Source of the DNA: Ferrimonas balearica DSM 9799
Lineage (GTDB): Bacteria > Pseudomonadota > Gammaproteobacteria > Enterobacterales > Shewanellaceae
Reading direction: 5' to 3'
Assembly: GCF_000148645.1 (NCBI RefSeq)
Contig: NC_014541.1
Coordinates: 248,001-312,000, forward strand
Length of the DNA stretch: 64,000 nt
This document shows, one piece after another, positions 21,363 through 30,791 of this stretch. The notes under the pieces are model-generated. The model worked only from the letters and a program-made list of their open reading frames with translations, had not been told where the DNA came from and ran no database searches. Both the position numbers and the translations under genes were made by a program. How positions within the stretch are numbered: the stretch's first letter is position 1; every line of letters begins with the position of its first letter.

Positions 21363-21716
21363 TGTCCGCTCCCCGGTGCTGCGCACGGGTCGCGGCGCCT
21401 TAAAAACACATCCCTGTGGGATCCCTCCTGTCGGCATCCATGCCTCCACCTCGCCGAACTGCGATGCGTTGCATCGGTTTCGACTCGCCCTAACGGCTGG
21501 GTTTTTTCGTTTCTGGCTTCTGGACGGTGTCGAGGTTCGTGCGTTCACTGCGCTGGTAACACATCCTTGTGGGATCCCTCCTGTCGGCATCCCTGCCTCC
21601 AGCTCACAGGACTGCGATGCGTTGCATCGGTTCCTGTTCGCCCCTGGTGCTCCCCTCCGCTCGGCATCCCTGCCTCGCGCTCAAGTGCTGCGTTGCTTTG
21701 CAACGGTCACTTTCGC

Positions 21717-21734
21717 CCACTCCGCCATCTATAA
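21717..21734 (+). pseudogene. tRNA-Asp 3' fragment, second copy
   Basis: Identical to 21294-21311 and 21036-21053, carried along by the 423-base duplication. Confidence 0.75.
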
Positions 21735-21738
21735 AGAG

Positions 21739-21785
21739 AAAGCCTGAGGCTGGGCGCCCCCTTCGAAAGAGTCAGGCTTTTTTCT
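21739..21785 (+). terminator. Terminator-like hairpin in repeat unit 2
   Basis: Copy of the hairpin at 21316-21362, with the same AAAGCCTGA / TCAGGCTTT arms and T run. Confidence 0.7.
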
Positions 21786-21913
21786 TGTCCGCTCCCCGGT
21801 GCTGCGCACGGGTCGCGGCGCCGTAAGAACACATCCCTGTGGGATCCCTCCTGTCGGCATCCCAGCATCCACCTCACAGGACTGCGATGCGCTGCATCGG
21901 CTCCTGTTCGCCC

Positions 21914-22211
21914 CACTGACATTCTCTCTGTGGGCGGCGATATGGCAGGTCTGTGTCGGTTCTTAAATCGGTGATAGTAATGGCTGTGGGCATCCGGGCG
22001 ATGAATTTCACAGTTTCCACAATCCTGGTTTTTGTTCGGATCAGCGCAAGCTTCTCTTTCTTCGTTGGTTTCCCGCTTTATACTCTCTGTCAGCTATTGA
22101 GGGCTGGTGAAAAGATGTACAGGGTGGTCGACCTGACCCCCGAGATTACGTAGACTTCGCCTTCTTTTTGTTTTTGTCGCTTCGGCGCCTTTCGATGGAA
22201 TCAACCTGACT
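21914..22211. other. Non-coding stretch before murB
   Basis: 298 bases after the repeats. Short frames occur but none has a good start or family resemblance. CGCTTCGGCGCC near 22180 is a small hairpin. The murB promoter should lie here, but no strong match to the -35/-10 consensus stands out. Confidence 0.6.
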
Positions 22212-23240
22212 GTGCCTGCTTCTGTGATTTTTGATGCGGATCTGGCCGAACACCACACGTTCGGCATTTCAGTGCGTTCTCGTGCCCTGATGGTGGTAGA
22301 CAGCGTGGCTGCGCTGGCCAATGCCTACCAGGCCGAGGCGTGGCGCGCGCTGCCCAAGCTGGTGGTCGGCGGTGGCAGCAATCTGTTGTTCACTGAGGAT
22401 TTCGACGGACTGGTGATTCTGAACCGCATCGCCGGTCGCGAGGTGTCCGAAAGCGCGGATCACTTCCACCTGCACCTGGGGGCCGGTGAAAACTGGCATG
22501 AGGTGGTGGCCTGGTCGCTTGAGTCGGGTATGCCGGGGCTGGAAAATCTGGCGCTGATCCCGGGCACCGTAGGAGCGGCTCCCGTACAAAACATTGGGGC
22601 CTACGGCGTTGAGCTGGCTGACTTCTGCGAATACGTCGACTACTGGGATTGTGAGTCTGCCGAGCGGGTTCGCCTGAGCGCAGAGCAATGCCACTTCGGT
22701 TATCGTGAGTCGGTCTTTAAAGCCGGGCTGAAAGGGCGAGCCGTGGTGGTGGCCGTTGGCCTGAAGCTGAGCAAACACTGGCAGCCAAAACTGGGTTATG
22801 GTCCGCTCAGTGCCTTGGGGGTGGACACCACACCTCAGGCGATCTTTGATGAGGTGTGCCGGGTTCGCGCCAGCAAGCTGCCTGATCCTAGTGCGTTGGG
22901 TAACGCTGGCAGCTTCTTTAAAAACCCGGTGATCAGTGAAACCCTGTTCAGTCACCTGCAACAGGGCCATCCCCAAATCCCCAGCTATCCGGCGGGGGAG
23001 GGGCAGATTAAGGTGCCTGCCGGTTGGCTGATCGACAATGCGGGCCTTAAGGGTTACCAGGTTGGCGACGCGGCGGTGCACACCGAACAGGCGCTGGTGC
23101 TGGTGAATCGCGACAAGGCGAGCTCGGCTGAGGTAACGGCGTTAGCGCGTCATGTTGTTGCGACGGTGTCGGAGCGTTACGGCATCGAGTTAGAGCCGGA
23201 AGTTCGCATTCTGGATGCACAGGGAAAGGCAGGCTGGTAA
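22212..23240 (+). CDS. murB: UDP-N-acetylenolpyruvoylglucosamine reductase MurB
   Basis: A 342-residue FAD enzyme that reduces UDP-GlcNAc-enolpyruvate to UDP-MurNAc with NADPH. The FAD site LVVGGGSNLLF, GLENLALIPGTVGAAPVQNIGAYG (recognisable by IPGTVGAAPVQNIGAYG), YRESVFK and the proton-donor motif NAGSFFKNP with Ser234 are present. It is the type I (E. coli-like) form with the extra C-terminal loop region. The start is GTG with a weak ribosome site. It sits three bases before birA. Confidence 0.96.
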   Translation: MPASVIFDADLAEHHTFGISVRSRALMVVDSVAALANAYQAEAWRALPKLVVGGGSNLLFTEDFDGLVILNRIAGREVSESADHFHLHLGAGENWHEVVAWSLESGMPGLENLALIPGTVGAAPVQNIGAYGVELADFCEYVDYWDCESAERVRLSAEQCHFGYRESVFKAGLKGRAVVVAVGLKLSKHWQPKLGYGPLSALGVDTTPQAIFDEVCRVRASKLPDPSALGNAGSFFKNPVISETLFSHLQQGHPQIPSYPAGEGQIKVPAGWLIDNAGLKGYQVGDAAVHTEQALVLVNRDKASSAEVTALARHVVATVSERYGIELEPEVRILDAQGKAGW

Positions 23241-23243
23241 ACC

Positions 23244-24206
23244 ATGTTGTCGACGATTCGTCAGCAGTTGATCGCGGCGTTGGCCGATGGTCAGTTTCAT
23301 TCCGGCGCCCACCTTGCCGAGCAACTCGGTGTGTCACGGGCGGCGATCCATAACCACATTGAAGCGTTATCAACCCTTGGGCTGGATCTTTACCGGGTTA
23401 AGGGCAAAGGCTACCGCCTGGCTCAGCCTCTGAGTCTGCTCAGCGCTGACCATATCGGTGTGGCTGAGCGTCCCGCCCCTCTGCACCTGCTGTGGCAGGT
23501 GGACTCCACCAACGCCTTTTTGCTGGCCCGTGCCAAGCAGTGCCGCAATGGTGAGGCGTGCCTGGCTGAGATGCAGACCGGTGGCCGTGGCCGACGTGGC
23601 CGTACCTGGGTGTCGCCAATCGCCTCCCACCTCTATCTCTCTTACTTCTGGCGTCTGGAGCAGGGTTTGGCTGCGGCCGGCGGACTGAGTCTGGCGGTTG
23701 GGGTGATGCTGTGTGAGGCGCTGGAGTCGCTGGGGGTATCCGGCCTGACACTGAAATGGCCCAACGACATCTATCTCAATGGGCGCAAGCTGGCCGGGAT
23801 TCTGGTTGAGGTATCGGGTCAGCAGGGGGAAGCCTGCGAACTGGTGATTGGCTGTGGCGTCAATGTGACGATGCCAGAGTCGATGGCCGCGTTGATAGAC
23901 CAGCCGTGGGCCGATTTGGCCGGGGAGGGCATTGCGCCGTCCCGCAGCGAGTTGGCGCGCCGGGTGTTGGAACACCTCGATGCCGGTATGCGGGATTTTG
24001 AGCTGGAGGGGCTGACGCCGTTCGTTGCCCGCTGGCTGGCGCGGGATCAGTTTGCCGATACACCGGTAAAGCTGCTGCTGGGCAACCAGGAGGTGATCGG
24101 CGTGGCACGGGGTATCGACCCTCAGGGCCATCTGTTGCTGGCCCTGCCGGATGGGACGGTAAAGCGGTTTGCCGGTGGTGAACTGAGTCTGCGCCCGAGG
24201 GATTAA
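23244..24206 (+). CDS. birA: Biotin-protein ligase and biotin operon repressor BirA
   Basis: The 320-residue bifunctional protein activates biotin to biotinyl-AMP, transfers it to the acetyl-CoA carboxylase carrier protein, and as a dimer represses biotin genes. An N-terminal winged helix ([19 protein letters not shown], about 20-40) shows it is the DNA-binding class. The catalytic domain has the biotinyl-AMP loop GRGRRGRTW starting at residue 114, [20 protein letters not shown], and a C-terminal SH3-like cap. It follows murB by three bases, the same pair as in E. coli, and its 3' end overlaps that of coaA by four bases on the other strand. Confidence 0.96.
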   Translation: MLSTIRQQLIAALADGQFHSGAHLAEQLGVSRAAIHNHIEALSTLGLDLYRVKGKGYRLAQPLSLLSADHIGVAERPAPLHLLWQVDSTNAFLLARAKQCRNGEACLAEMQTGGRGRRGRTWVSPIASHLYLSYFWRLEQGLAAAGGLSLAVGVMLCEALESLGVSGLTLKWPNDIYLNGRKLAGILVEVSGQQGEACELVIGCGVNVTMPESMAALIDQPWADLAGEGIAPSRSELARRVLEHLDAGMRDFELEGLTPFVARWLARDQFADTPVKLLLGNQEVIGVARGIDPQGHLLLALPDGTVKRFAGGELSLRPRD

Positions 24207-25141
24207 CCGCGCAGGCGGATCTTCTCAATGCGGTGATGCTCGCCTTTGCTGAGGATCAGCGTGGCCCGCTCACGGGTGGGCAGAATGTTGTTGTTCAGGT
24301 TGGGCCCGTTGATGTCATCCCAGATTTTACTGGCGGTCTTACGGGCTTCCCCTTCACTCAGCTGGGCGTAGTGGTGGAAATAGGAGTTTGGATCCTTAAA
24401 CGCACCGTCACGGAAGCTGATAAAGCGGTCGATGTACCAGGACTTCAACAGTGACTCCGGCGCATCCACGTAGATGGAGAAGTCGACAAAGTCGGAAACA
24501 AAGGGACGATCACCGTCCGGATAGTCCATACCGCTCTGCAGGACATTCAACCCTTCGAGGATCAGGATGTCCGGATTGTTGATCTCCTGCTGGGTGTTCT
24601 CTATGCGGTCATAGCTCAGGTGAGAGTAGAGCGGGGCCGCGGTACGGCGACCTGACTTCACCTCTTTGACAAAATCCAGCAGCATGCGAATGTCATAGCT
24701 TTCCGGGAATCCCTTGCGCTTGAGCAGGTCCCGGCGCTTGAGCTCTTCCAGCGGGTAGAGAAAACCGTCGGTGGTGACCAGTTCCACCTGGGGATGCTCG
24801 GGCCAGCGTTGCAGCAGGGCCTGCAGGATACGGGCGGTGGTGCTTTTCCCAACCGCTACCGAACCGGCCACGCTGATGATGTAGGGCCCTTTGGAGGGGC
24901 GGCGCCCTAAGAATTGCTGAAGGACGTCTCCGCGGCGCTGGCTGGAGTGAACGTACAGATTCAGCAGTCGGGACAGCGGCAGGTACACCGCTTCAACCTC
25001 TTCCAGAGAAACGCTCTCGTTGATACCCCGCAGTCGCTCCAGCTCCTCTTCGCTCAGCGGAAGAGGAACGGCATCACGCAGTGCGGCCCACTCACGACGG
25101 GAAAATCCCTGGTAGGCACCGAGTTTGGTCTGGGCGTTCAA
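24203..25141 (-). CDS. coaA: Pantothenate kinase (type I) CoaA
   Basis: The 312-residue kinase phosphorylates pantothenate, the controlling step of coenzyme A synthesis. The P-loop GSVAVGKST is at 93-101, with [28 protein letters not shown] and [13 protein letters not shown] as in E. coli CoaA (316 residues). The start appears to be TTG; the best ribosome site, GGAG, is 11 bases upstream. That GGAG lies inside a six-codon frame (ATG at 25156-25158, peptide MEKRHF) whose TGA overlaps the TTG, hinting at coupled starts. The gene converges on birA. Confidence 0.95.
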   Translation of the reverse strand: MNAQTKLGAYQGFSRREWAALRDAVPLPLSEEELERLRGINESVSLEEVEAVYLPLSRLLNLYVHSSQRRGDVLQQFLGRRPSKGPYIISVAGSVAVGKSTTARILQALLQRWPEHPQVELVTTDGFLYPLEELKRRDLLKRKGFPESYDIRMLLDFVKEVKSGRRTAAPLYSHLSYDRIENTQQEINNPDILILEGLNVLQSGMDYPDGDRPFVSDFVDFSIYVDAPESLLKSWYIDRFISFRDGAFKDPNSYFHHYAQLSEGEARKTASKIWDDINGPNLNNNILPTRERATLILSKGEHHRIEKIRLRG

Positions 25142-25311
25142 AAGTGTCGTTTCTCCATAGTTTGCGACCGCGACATTACCCTAACCACCGGCAAAGGTAC
25201 AGCACCGATACTTCCTCAATCGACTCGAATTTTGCAGGGGGAATAACGCCAAAATGGATGCTCAAAAGCTCACCAGTCAAACGTTTTGGCGGTTTTTTTT
25301 TGAAAATCCTA

Positions 25312-25340
25312 TTGCGCTGATTCGGCCGTTTTCCTATCAT
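25312..25340 (+). promoter_or_regulatory. Promoter of the tRNA-tuf operon
   Basis: TTGCGC (25312-25317), 17-base spacer, TATCAT (25335-25340), then GCGCTCCGC, a GC-rich stringent discriminator. It lies about 25 bases before the first tRNA. Confidence 0.75.
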
Positions 25341-25364
25341 GCGCTCCGCACATTAGTGCACAGT

Positions 25365-25440
<76 letters not shown>

Positions 25441-25444
25441 TCTC

Positions 25445-25530
<86 letters not shown>

Positions 25531-25563
25531 CTTTCTCCCTGGCGCGATGTCCGAGGGGAAATC

Positions 25564-25638
<75 letters not shown>

Positions 25639-25647
25639 ACTTCCAGT

Positions 25648-25723
25648 GCTGATATAGCTCAGTCGGTAGAGCGCACCCTTGGTAAGGGTGAGGTCCCCAG
25701 TTCGAATCTGGGTATCAGCACCA
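25648..25723 (+). tRNA. tRNA-Thr (GGT)
   Basis: 76 bases with encoded CCA; anticodon GGT at 25681-25683. Equivalent of E. coli thrT, completing the order thrU-tyrU-glyT-thrT-tuf. Confidence 0.97.
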
Positions 25724-25821
25724 CTCCTCTCGCATCATGCCGATTTTTCCTTGTTATACTCAATCTCCGAGTACCAAAAGCCCAGTGGCAGCGTCCACTT
25801 CGTTTGGATCGAGGCAAACCC

Positions 25822-27006
25822 ATGTCTAAAGAAAAATTTGAACGTACGAAACCCCACGTTAACGTAGGCACCATCGGCCACGTTGACCACGGTAAAACCA
25901 CCCTGACCGCTGCTATCACCAACGTTCTGGCCAAGGCCCACGGTGGCCAGGCTCGCGCGTTCGATCAGATCGATAATGCCCCGGAAGAGCGTGAGCGTGG
26001 TATCACCATCGCCGCTTCTCACGTTGAGTACGACACCGATACCCGTCACTACGCTCACGTTGACTGCCCTGGTCACGCTGACTACGTGAAGAACATGATC
26101 ACCGGTGCAGCCCAGATGGACGGCGCGATCCTGGTTTGTGCTGCTACTGACGGCCCGATGCCGCAGACCCGTGAGCACATCCTGCTGTCCCGCCAGGTTG
26201 GCGTACCGTACATCATCGTGTTCCTGAACAAGTGTGACATGGTGGATGACGAAGAGCTGCTCGAGCTGGTTGAGATGGAAGTTCGTGAACTGCTGTCTGA
26301 GTACGACTTCCCGGGCGACGACACTCCGGTTATCCAGGGTTCTGCACTGAAAGCGCTGGAAGGCGACGCTCAGTGGGAAGCTAAGATCCTGGAACTGGCC
26401 GACGCGCTGGACACCTACATCCCTGAGCCGGAGCGTGCGGTAGACGGTGCATTCCTGCTGCCGATCGAAGACGTATTCTCCATCCAGGGCCGTGGTACCG
26501 TAGTTACCGGTCGTGTTGAGCGTGGTATCGTTAAAGTTGGCGACGAAGTCGAAATCGTTGGCATCAAAGAGACCGCCAAGACCACCTGTACCGGTGTTGA
26601 GATGTTCCGCAAGCTGCTGGACGAAGGCCGTGCTGGCGAGAACTGTGGTGTTCTGCTGCGTGGTACCAAGCGTGAAGAAGTTGAGCGTGGTCAGGTTCTG
26701 GCTCAGCCGGGCTCCATCACCCCGCACACCAAGTTCACCTCTGAAGTGTACGTTCTGTCCAAAGAAGAAGGCGGTCGTCACACCCCGTTCTTCAAAGGCT
26801 ACCGTCCTCAGTTCTACTTCCGTACCACCGACATCACTGGCACCATCGAGCTGCCGGAAGGTGTTGAGATGGTAATGCCGGGTGACAACATTCAGATGAC
26901 TGTTACTCTGATCGCTCCGATCGCGATGGAAGAAGGCCTGCGTTTCGCTATCCGTGAGGGTGGCCGTACCGTAGGTGCTGGTGTTGTAGCGAAGATCGTT
27001 GAGTAA
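25822..27006 (+). CDS. tuf: Elongation factor Tu, first copy
   Basis: A 394-residue GTPase that delivers aminoacyl-tRNA to the ribosome. GHVDHGKT (19-26), DCPGHADY and NKCD are the G1, G3 and G4 motifs; domains II and III follow at normal length. The open frame extends upstream through the tRNA-Thr gene, but [16 protein letters not shown] at 25822 is the true start. It differs from the copy at 42492 at four residues only (for example His40 versus Asn, Asp73 versus Glu), with a few synonymous changes. It is probably transcribed with the four tRNAs upstream, as E. coli tufB is. Confidence 0.98.
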   Translation: MSKEKFERTKPHVNVGTIGHVDHGKTTLTAAITNVLAKAHGGQARAFDQIDNAPEERERGITIAASHVEYDTDTRHYAHVDCPGHADYVKNMITGAAQMDGAILVCAATDGPMPQTREHILLSRQVGVPYIIVFLNKCDMVDDEELLELVEMEVRELLSEYDFPGDDTPVIQGSALKALEGDAQWEAKILELADALDTYIPEPERAVDGAFLLPIEDVFSIQGRGTVVTGRVERGIVKVGDEVEIVGIKETAKTTCTGVEMFRKLLDEGRAGENCGVLLRGTKREEVERGQVLAQPGSITPHTKFTSEVYVLSKEEGGRHTPFFKGYRPQFYFRTTDITGTIELPEGVEMVMPGDNIQMTVTLIAPIAMEEGLRFAIREGGRTVGAGVVAKIVE

Positions 27007-27027
27007 TCAACGGCAGCTGTAAACCAG

Positions 27028-27054
27028 AAAAGGGCGCCATTCGGCGCCCTTTTT
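27028..27054 (+). terminator. Intrinsic terminator of the first tuf gene
   Basis: GGGCGCC / GGCGCCC stem with an ATTC loop, preceded by A run and followed by T run. The same arms are used after the second tuf gene. Confidence 0.93.
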
Positions 27055-27076
27055 GCATTTGCGCGGGTTGGTCGTC

Positions 27077-27105
27077 TTGTCAGCGATGACGAGAATGCAT
27101 AGAAT
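27077..27105 (+). promoter_or_regulatory. Promoter of secE-nusG
   Basis: TTGTCA (27077-27082), 17-base spacer, TAGAAT (27100-27105); about 120 bases before secE. Confidence 0.7.
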
Positions 27106-27228
27106 CTAGGGCTGCTTTTTTGCCGGTGGATGGCCCAGTGAAGGCGTTCCAACTGCAGCTGCCGGCCTACCAACACCCGCTGGACGAAACCAGCCGGGTG
27201 TTACAGACTCGAATACGGGATTGTAGTA

Positions 27229-27600
27229 ATGAGTACCAATACTGAAAACCAGGGCAGCTCCATGGACACTCTGAAGTGGGGTCTGGTGGTAGTGATCCTT
27301 GCCGCTGCTGTGGTGGGCAACCACTACTTTGCTGCTGAATCTGTGCTGATCCGCGCCATTGGCGTGGTTGTCGCGATCGCCATCGCGCTGTTTGTTGCCG
27401 CTCAAACTGAGAAAGGCAAAGCGGCCTGGGCGTTTGCGCAGGAATCCCGCAATGAGGTTCGCAAAGTGGTATGGCCGACCCGCCAAGAAACGGTTCAGAC
27501 CACTCTGATCGTTTTTGCCGCCACCGCGTTTATGGCGTTCTGCCTCTGGCTGCTGGATATGGGCCTGGTGTGGATCGTTAATCTGATTACAGGGGTATAA
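27229..27600 (+). CDS. secE: Preprotein translocase subunit SecE
   Basis: The 123-residue SecE clamps the SecYEG protein-conducting channel. Three hydrophobic segments are seen at about 16-36, 42-60 and 85-118, the E. coli-like three-span form, with the conserved amphipathic stretch NEVRKVVWPTRQET between the second and third. It is five bases from nusG, the usual pair. Confidence 0.95.
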   Translation: MSTNTENQGSSMDTLKWGLVVVILAAAVVGNHYFAAESVLIRAIGVVVAIAIALFVAAQTEKGKAAWAFAQESRNEVRKVVWPTRQETVQTTLIVFAATAFMAFCLWLLDMGLVWIVNLITGV

Positions 27601-27604
27601 CTGA

Positions 27605-28150
27605 ATGTCTGAGCAACCGAAAATGCGCTGGTATGTGGTGCAGGCTTTCTCCGGTTTTGAGGCGCGTGTAGCCCAATCCCTGAAAGAGCACATCCAGATG
27701 CATGGCATGGAAGAATTTTTTGGCGAGGTGCTGGTGCCCACCGAAGAGGTGGTTGAGATGCGTGCCGGTCAGCGTCGCAAGAGCGAGCGCAAGTTCTTCC
27801 CTGGCTACGTGCTGGTTCAGATGGTAATGAACGATCAATCCTGGCATCTGGTGCGCAACGTACCGCGCGTGATGGGCTTTATCGGCGGTACTTCCGACCG
27901 TCCGGCGCCGATCACTGAGAAAGAGGCAAACGCCATTCTCAACCGTCTGCAGGAAGCGACCGAATCTCCGCGTCACCGCACCATCTTCGAACCCGGTGAA
28001 GTGGTTCGTGTTACTGATGGTCCGTTTGCGGACTTCAACGGTACCGTGGAAGAGGTGGACTACGAGAAGAGCCGCCTGAAGGTGTCCGTAATGATCTTTG
28101 GTCGTTCCACTCCGGTGGAGTTGGACTTCGGTCAGGTCGAGAAGTCCTGA
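27605..28150 (+). CDS. nusG: Transcription elongation/antitermination factor NusG
   Basis: The 181-residue NusG binds RNA polymerase, links it to the leading ribosome and stimulates Rho. The NGN domain ([26 protein letters not shown]) covers about 8-120, and the KOW domain ([20 protein letters not shown]) about 127-175. Length and sequence match E. coli NusG. It ends at a strong terminator that is nested with the next promoter. Confidence 0.97.
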   Translation: MSEQPKMRWYVVQAFSGFEARVAQSLKEHIQMHGMEEFFGEVLVPTEEVVEMRAGQRRKSERKFFPGYVLVQMVMNDQSWHLVRNVPRVMGFIGGTSDRPAPITEKEANAILNRLQEATESPRHRTIFEPGEVVRVTDGPFADFNGTVEEVDYEKSRLKVSVMIFGRSTPVELDFGQVEKS

Positions 28151-28173
28151 TCAAAAGATCATCAAGAAAGCGT

Positions 28174-28203
28174 TTGTCCTGGGGCGGCGAATTTGGCTAT
28201 AAT
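28174..28203 (+). promoter_or_regulatory. Promoter of rplKA
   Basis: TTGTCC (28174-28179), 18-base spacer, TATAAT (28198-28203). The -10 box sits at the loop edge of the hairpin at 28181-28218, so promoter and terminator share the same bases. Confidence 0.75.
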
Positions 28204-28218
28204 TCGCCGCCCCTTTTT
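28181..28218 (+). terminator. Terminator after nusG, overlapping the rplK promoter
   Basis: GGGGCGGCGAATT and AATTCGCCGCCCC form a perfect 13-base-pair stem with a seven-base loop (TGGCTAT), followed by five T. Confidence 0.88.
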
Positions 28219-28274
28219 CATCGGGGAGCCGAAACACGTGTTCGGCGCTTGAACCCAAATTGAGGTAATTACTC

Positions 28275-28703
28275 ATGGCTAAGAAAGTCCAAGCCTACAT
28301 CAAGCTGCAGGTTGCAGCTGGTGCCGCTAACCCGTCTCCGCCGGTAGGTCCGGCTCTGGGTCAGCACGGCGTAAACATCATGGAATTCTGTAAGGCGTTT
28401 AACGCTCGTACAGAAAAACTGGAAAAAGGTCTGCCGATCCCGGTTGTGATCACCGTTTACGCTGACCGTTCCTTCACCTTTGTTACCAAGACCCCGCCGG
28501 CTTCCGTTCTGCTGAAGAAAGCCGCTGGTCTGAAGTCTGGTTCCAGCCGTCCTAACACTGAGAAAGTGGGTACCATCACCATGGCTCAGGTTAAAGAAAT
28601 CGCTGAAACCAAGGCTGCTGACATGACTGGTGCGGACATCGATGCAATGGCTCGCTCCATCGCTGGTACTGCCCGTTCCATGGGCCTGGTAGTGGAGGAT
28701 TAA
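28275..28703 (+). CDS. rplK: Ribosomal protein L11
   Basis: 142 residues, binding the GTPase-associated centre of 23S rRNA and needed for RelA activation. The N-terminal [20 protein letters not shown] and the C-terminal RNA-binding part ([10 protein letters not shown]) match E. coli L11 in length. Three bases before rplA; the two are co-translated in the normal rplKA unit. Confidence 0.98.
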   Translation: MAKKVQAYIKLQVAAGAANPSPPVGPALGQHGVNIMEFCKAFNARTEKLEKGLPIPVVITVYADRSFTFVTKTPPASVLLKKAAGLKSGSSRPNTEKVGTITMAQVKEIAETKAADMTGADIDAMARSIAGTARSMGLVVED

Positions 28704-28706
28704 TCG

Positions 28707-29408
28707 ATGGCTAAGATCTCTAAGCGCATGCGCGTAATCCGCGAGAAAGTTGACGCTACTCGTGAGTACGACATCAACGAAGCTGTTGCTCTGCTGAAAG
28801 AACTGGCTACCGCCAAGTTCGTTGAGAGCGTAGACGTTGCTGTAAACCTGGGCATCGATGCTCGTAAATCCGACCAGAACGTACGTGGCGCCACTGTGCT
28901 GCCGCACGGTACTGGCCGCGATGTACGCGTAGCCGTGTTCACCCAAGGCGCCAACGCCGATGCCGCCAAAGAAGCTGGTGCTGACCTGGTAGGTATGGAC
29001 GAGCTGGCCGCTCAGGTTAAAGCTGGCGAGATGAACTTCGACGTAGTTATCGCTTCTCCGGATGCGATGCGCGTTGTTGGTCAGCTGGGTCAGATCCTGG
29101 GTCCGCGTGGCCTGATGCCGAACCCGAAGACCGGTACCGTAACCCCGAACGTTGCTGAAGCGGTTAAGAACGCTAAAGCCGGTCAGGTTCGCTACCGTAA
29201 CGACAAGAACGGTATCATCCACACCACCATCGGTAAGGTTGACTTTGACGCTGCCAAGCTGAAAGAAAACCTGGAATCCCTGCTGGTAGCGCTGAAGAAG
29301 GCCAAGCCTGCTTCTGCCAAAGGTACTTTCGTTAAGAAAGTAACCATCTCTACCACCATGGGTGCTGGTGTTGCGGTTGACCAGGCGACTCTGGAAGCGC
29401 AAGCCTAA
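28707..29408 (+). CDS. rplA: Ribosomal protein L1
   Basis: 233 residues, the L1 stalk protein and, in E. coli, the translational repressor of its own rplKA m[20 protein letters not shown] is the conserved loop between the two domains. Normal length and operon position. Confidence 0.98.
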   Translation: MAKISKRMRVIREKVDATREYDINEAVALLKELATAKFVESVDVAVNLGIDARKSDQNVRGATVLPHGTGRDVRVAVFTQGANADAAKEAGADLVGMDELAAQVKAGEMNFDVVIASPDAMRVVGQLGQILGPRGLMPNPKTGTVTPNVAEAVKNAKAGQVRYRNDKNGIIHTTIGKVDFDAAKLKENLESLLVALKKAKPASAKGTFVKKVTISTTMGAGVAVDQATLEAQA

Positions 29409-29409
29409 T

Positions 29410-29437
29410 TTGCAGGGCGCGCGATTTACTGTATAAT
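29410..29437 (+). promoter_or_regulatory. Promoter of rplJL-rpoBC
   Basis: TTGCAG (29410-29415), 16-base spacer, TATAAT (29432-29437). As upstream of rplK, the -10 box lies between inverted repeats, here AGGGCGCG (29414-29421) and CGCGCCCT (29440-29447), which could also make a weak terminator for rplKA read-through. Confidence 0.8.
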
Positions 29438-29447
29438 TTCGCGCCCT

Positions 29448-29649
29448 GAGGTCGGAGTCCGGACATCGTCCGGGCTTTCGTCCAAGACCGCAGGTGAAGC
29501 CCCGGCTTCTTAATTTCCTGCGTAGACGGTGATGGACCTGAAGAAGATTTTTAATCTTCTGGAACTCCCCGCCGTATGGAATCCCCCAGTTCTCTGGGGT
29601 TGTTAAGTTTCTAGGCGTAAGCCTAGGTGGAATCCAGGAGTGAAGCCCA
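29448..29649 (+). promoter_or_regulatory. L10 leader (L10/L7-L12 autoregulatory mRNA region)
   Basis: About 200 untranslated bases before rplJ with several hairpins, including GTCCGGACATCGTCCGGGC-like pairs near 29457-29479, AGAAGATTTTTAATCTTCT near 29540, CCCCCAGTTCTCTGGGG near 29583 and CTAGGCGTAAGCCTAG near 29611. In E. coli the L10(L12)4 complex binds this leader and represses translation; the position and structure suggest the same here. Confidence 0.8.
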
Positions 29650-30153
29650 ATGGCAATGAACCTCGAAGGCAAGAAAGCAATTGTTGCTGAGGTCAATGAA
29701 GCTGCCAAAGGTGCTCTGTCTGCTGTGGTCGCCGACTGTCGTGGCGTTACCGTAGGCAAGATGACCTCTCTGCGTAAGCAAGCTCGTGAAGCTGGTGTGG
29801 TTATGCGCGTTGTGCGTAACACTCTGGCCAAGCGCGCTGTTGAAGGTACCTCTTACGAGTGCCTGAGCGACGCATTTGTAGGTCCGACCCTGATCGCTTT
29901 CTCTATCGAGCACCCCGGTGCTGCGGCGCGTCTGTTCAAAGACTTCGCCAAAGAAGAGCAAGCTTTTGAGGTTAAAGCACTGGCGTACGAAGGGGAGCTT
30001 ATCCCTGCCGAGCAGATTGACCGTCTGGCTAAGCTGCCGACCTACGACGAAGCGATTGCACAGTTGATGATGACCATGAAGGAAGCATCTGCTGGCAAGC
30101 TGGTTCGTACTCTGGCTGCTCTGCGCGACCAAAAAGAAGAGCAAGCTGCCTAA
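29650..30153 (+). CDS. rplJ: Ribosomal protein L10
   Basis: 167 residues, base of the L12 stalk. [17 protein letters not shown] and [14 protein letters not shown] match E. coli L10 closely; the C-terminal helix [20 protein letters not shown] is where L7/L12 dimers dock. Confidence 0.98.
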   Translation: MAMNLEGKKAIVAEVNEAAKGALSAVVADCRGVTVGKMTSLRKQAREAGVVMRVVRNTLAKRAVEGTSYECLSDAFVGPTLIAFSIEHPGAAARLFKDFAKEEQAFEVKALAYEGELIPAEQIDRLAKLPTYDEAIAQLMMTMKEASAGKLVRTLAALRDQKEEQAA

Positions 30154-30201
30154 TTTTGTTGGCCGCTTAACCTTTTACAGTAATTTTTAGGATTGTTAGT
30201 A

Positions 30202-30570
30202 ATGTCTATCACCAAAGACCAAATCATCGAAGCCGTTGCAGCCATGTCTGTAATGGAAGTTGTTGAACTGATCGAAGCTATGGAAGAGAAGTTCGGTGTT
30301 TCTGCTGCTGCTGCTGTTGTAGCTGGTGGCGCCGGCGACGCAGCCGCTGCTGAAGAGAAGACCGAGTTCGACGTAATCCTGGCCGAAGCTGGTTCCAACA
30401 AAGTTGGCGCTATTAAAGCAGTTCGCGGCGCAACTGGCCTGGGTCTGAAAGAAGCTAAAGCTCTGGTAGAATCTGCTCCGGCAGCTATCAAAGAAGGCAT
30501 CTCTAAAGAAGAAGCCGAAGCTCTGAAGAAAGACCTGGAAGAAGCCGGCTGTAAAGTTGAGCTCAAGTAA
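30202..30570 (+). CDS. rplL: Ribosomal protein L7/L12
   Basis: 122 residues. N-terminal dimerisation region, an Ala/Gly-rich hinge ([19 protein letters not shown]) at about 35-53, and the factor-binding domain [20 protein letters not shown]. The start at 30202 is chosen from E. coli alignment over an in-frame codon nine bases upstream. Confidence 0.98.
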   Translation: MSITKDQIIEAVAAMSVMEVVELIEAMEEKFGVSAAAAVVAGGAGDAAAAEEKTEFDVILAEAGSNKVGAIKAVRGATGLGLKEAKALVESAPAAIKEGISKEEAEALKKDLEEAGCKVELK

Positions 30571-30606
30571 GCTATCTTCTAGCTTATTGACCTGAGCAAT
30601 CAGGTT

Positions 30607-30638
30607 GGGCTGGTGGTTATTTGACCACCGGCCCTTTT
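30607..30638 (+). terminator. rplL-rpoB attenuator
   Basis: GGGCTGGTGGT and ACCACCGGCCC arms (one G-T pair) with a six-base loop, followed by only four T. It has the place and weak form of the E. coli attenuator that lowers rpoBC transcription relative to rplJL. Confidence 0.82.
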
Positions 30639-30791
30639 GCGCTATGAGCGCTTGCAAACCCGAATGGGGTTTGCCTCCCCCTCTTGGAACGCGGGCCTGG
30701 CAGAGATTATTGGTTAGGTTCTTGCGCATTTAGGACGAAATGCCTCGCGACGAGCGCATTTTGGGTCTTCAATCACGAGCAGAGGAACCAC

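Larger units (their letters stand above)
21068..21490 (+). repeat. 423-base tandem repeat, unit 1
   Basis: First unit of a direct tandem duplication with a period of exactly 423 bases; only scattered mismatches separate the two units. Each unit contains two copies of an ~86-base element (21135-21220 and 21405-21490) that begins AACACATCC and carries two small hairpins, ATCCC-TGT-GGGAT and CGATGC-GTT-GCATCG. Between them lie an 18-base copy of the tRNA-Asp 3' end with flank (21294-21311) and a terminator-like hairpin (21316-21362). Open frames on both strands here look spurious. Confidence 0.92.
21491..21913 (+). repeat. 423-base tandem repeat, unit 2
   Basis: Second unit, starting at TAACGGCTGGGTTTTTTCG, that is, in the middle of the former terminator hairpin. 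The ~86-base element occurs at 21558-21643 and 21828-21913. The element copies at unit ends are more diverged from each other than the unit-to-unit copies, so the short element is older than the 423-base duplication. Confidence 0.92.

Noticed and set aside
21068..21913. Possible CRISPR array because of regular direct repeats
   Set aside because: Repeat units are 423 bases, include terminators and tRNA pieces, and there are no short repeats with unique spacers or cas genes.
21005..21922. Several 70-123-codon frames on both strands in the repeat block
   Set aside because: They run through the tRNA, terminators and repeats, are duplicated with them, and lack ribosome sites.
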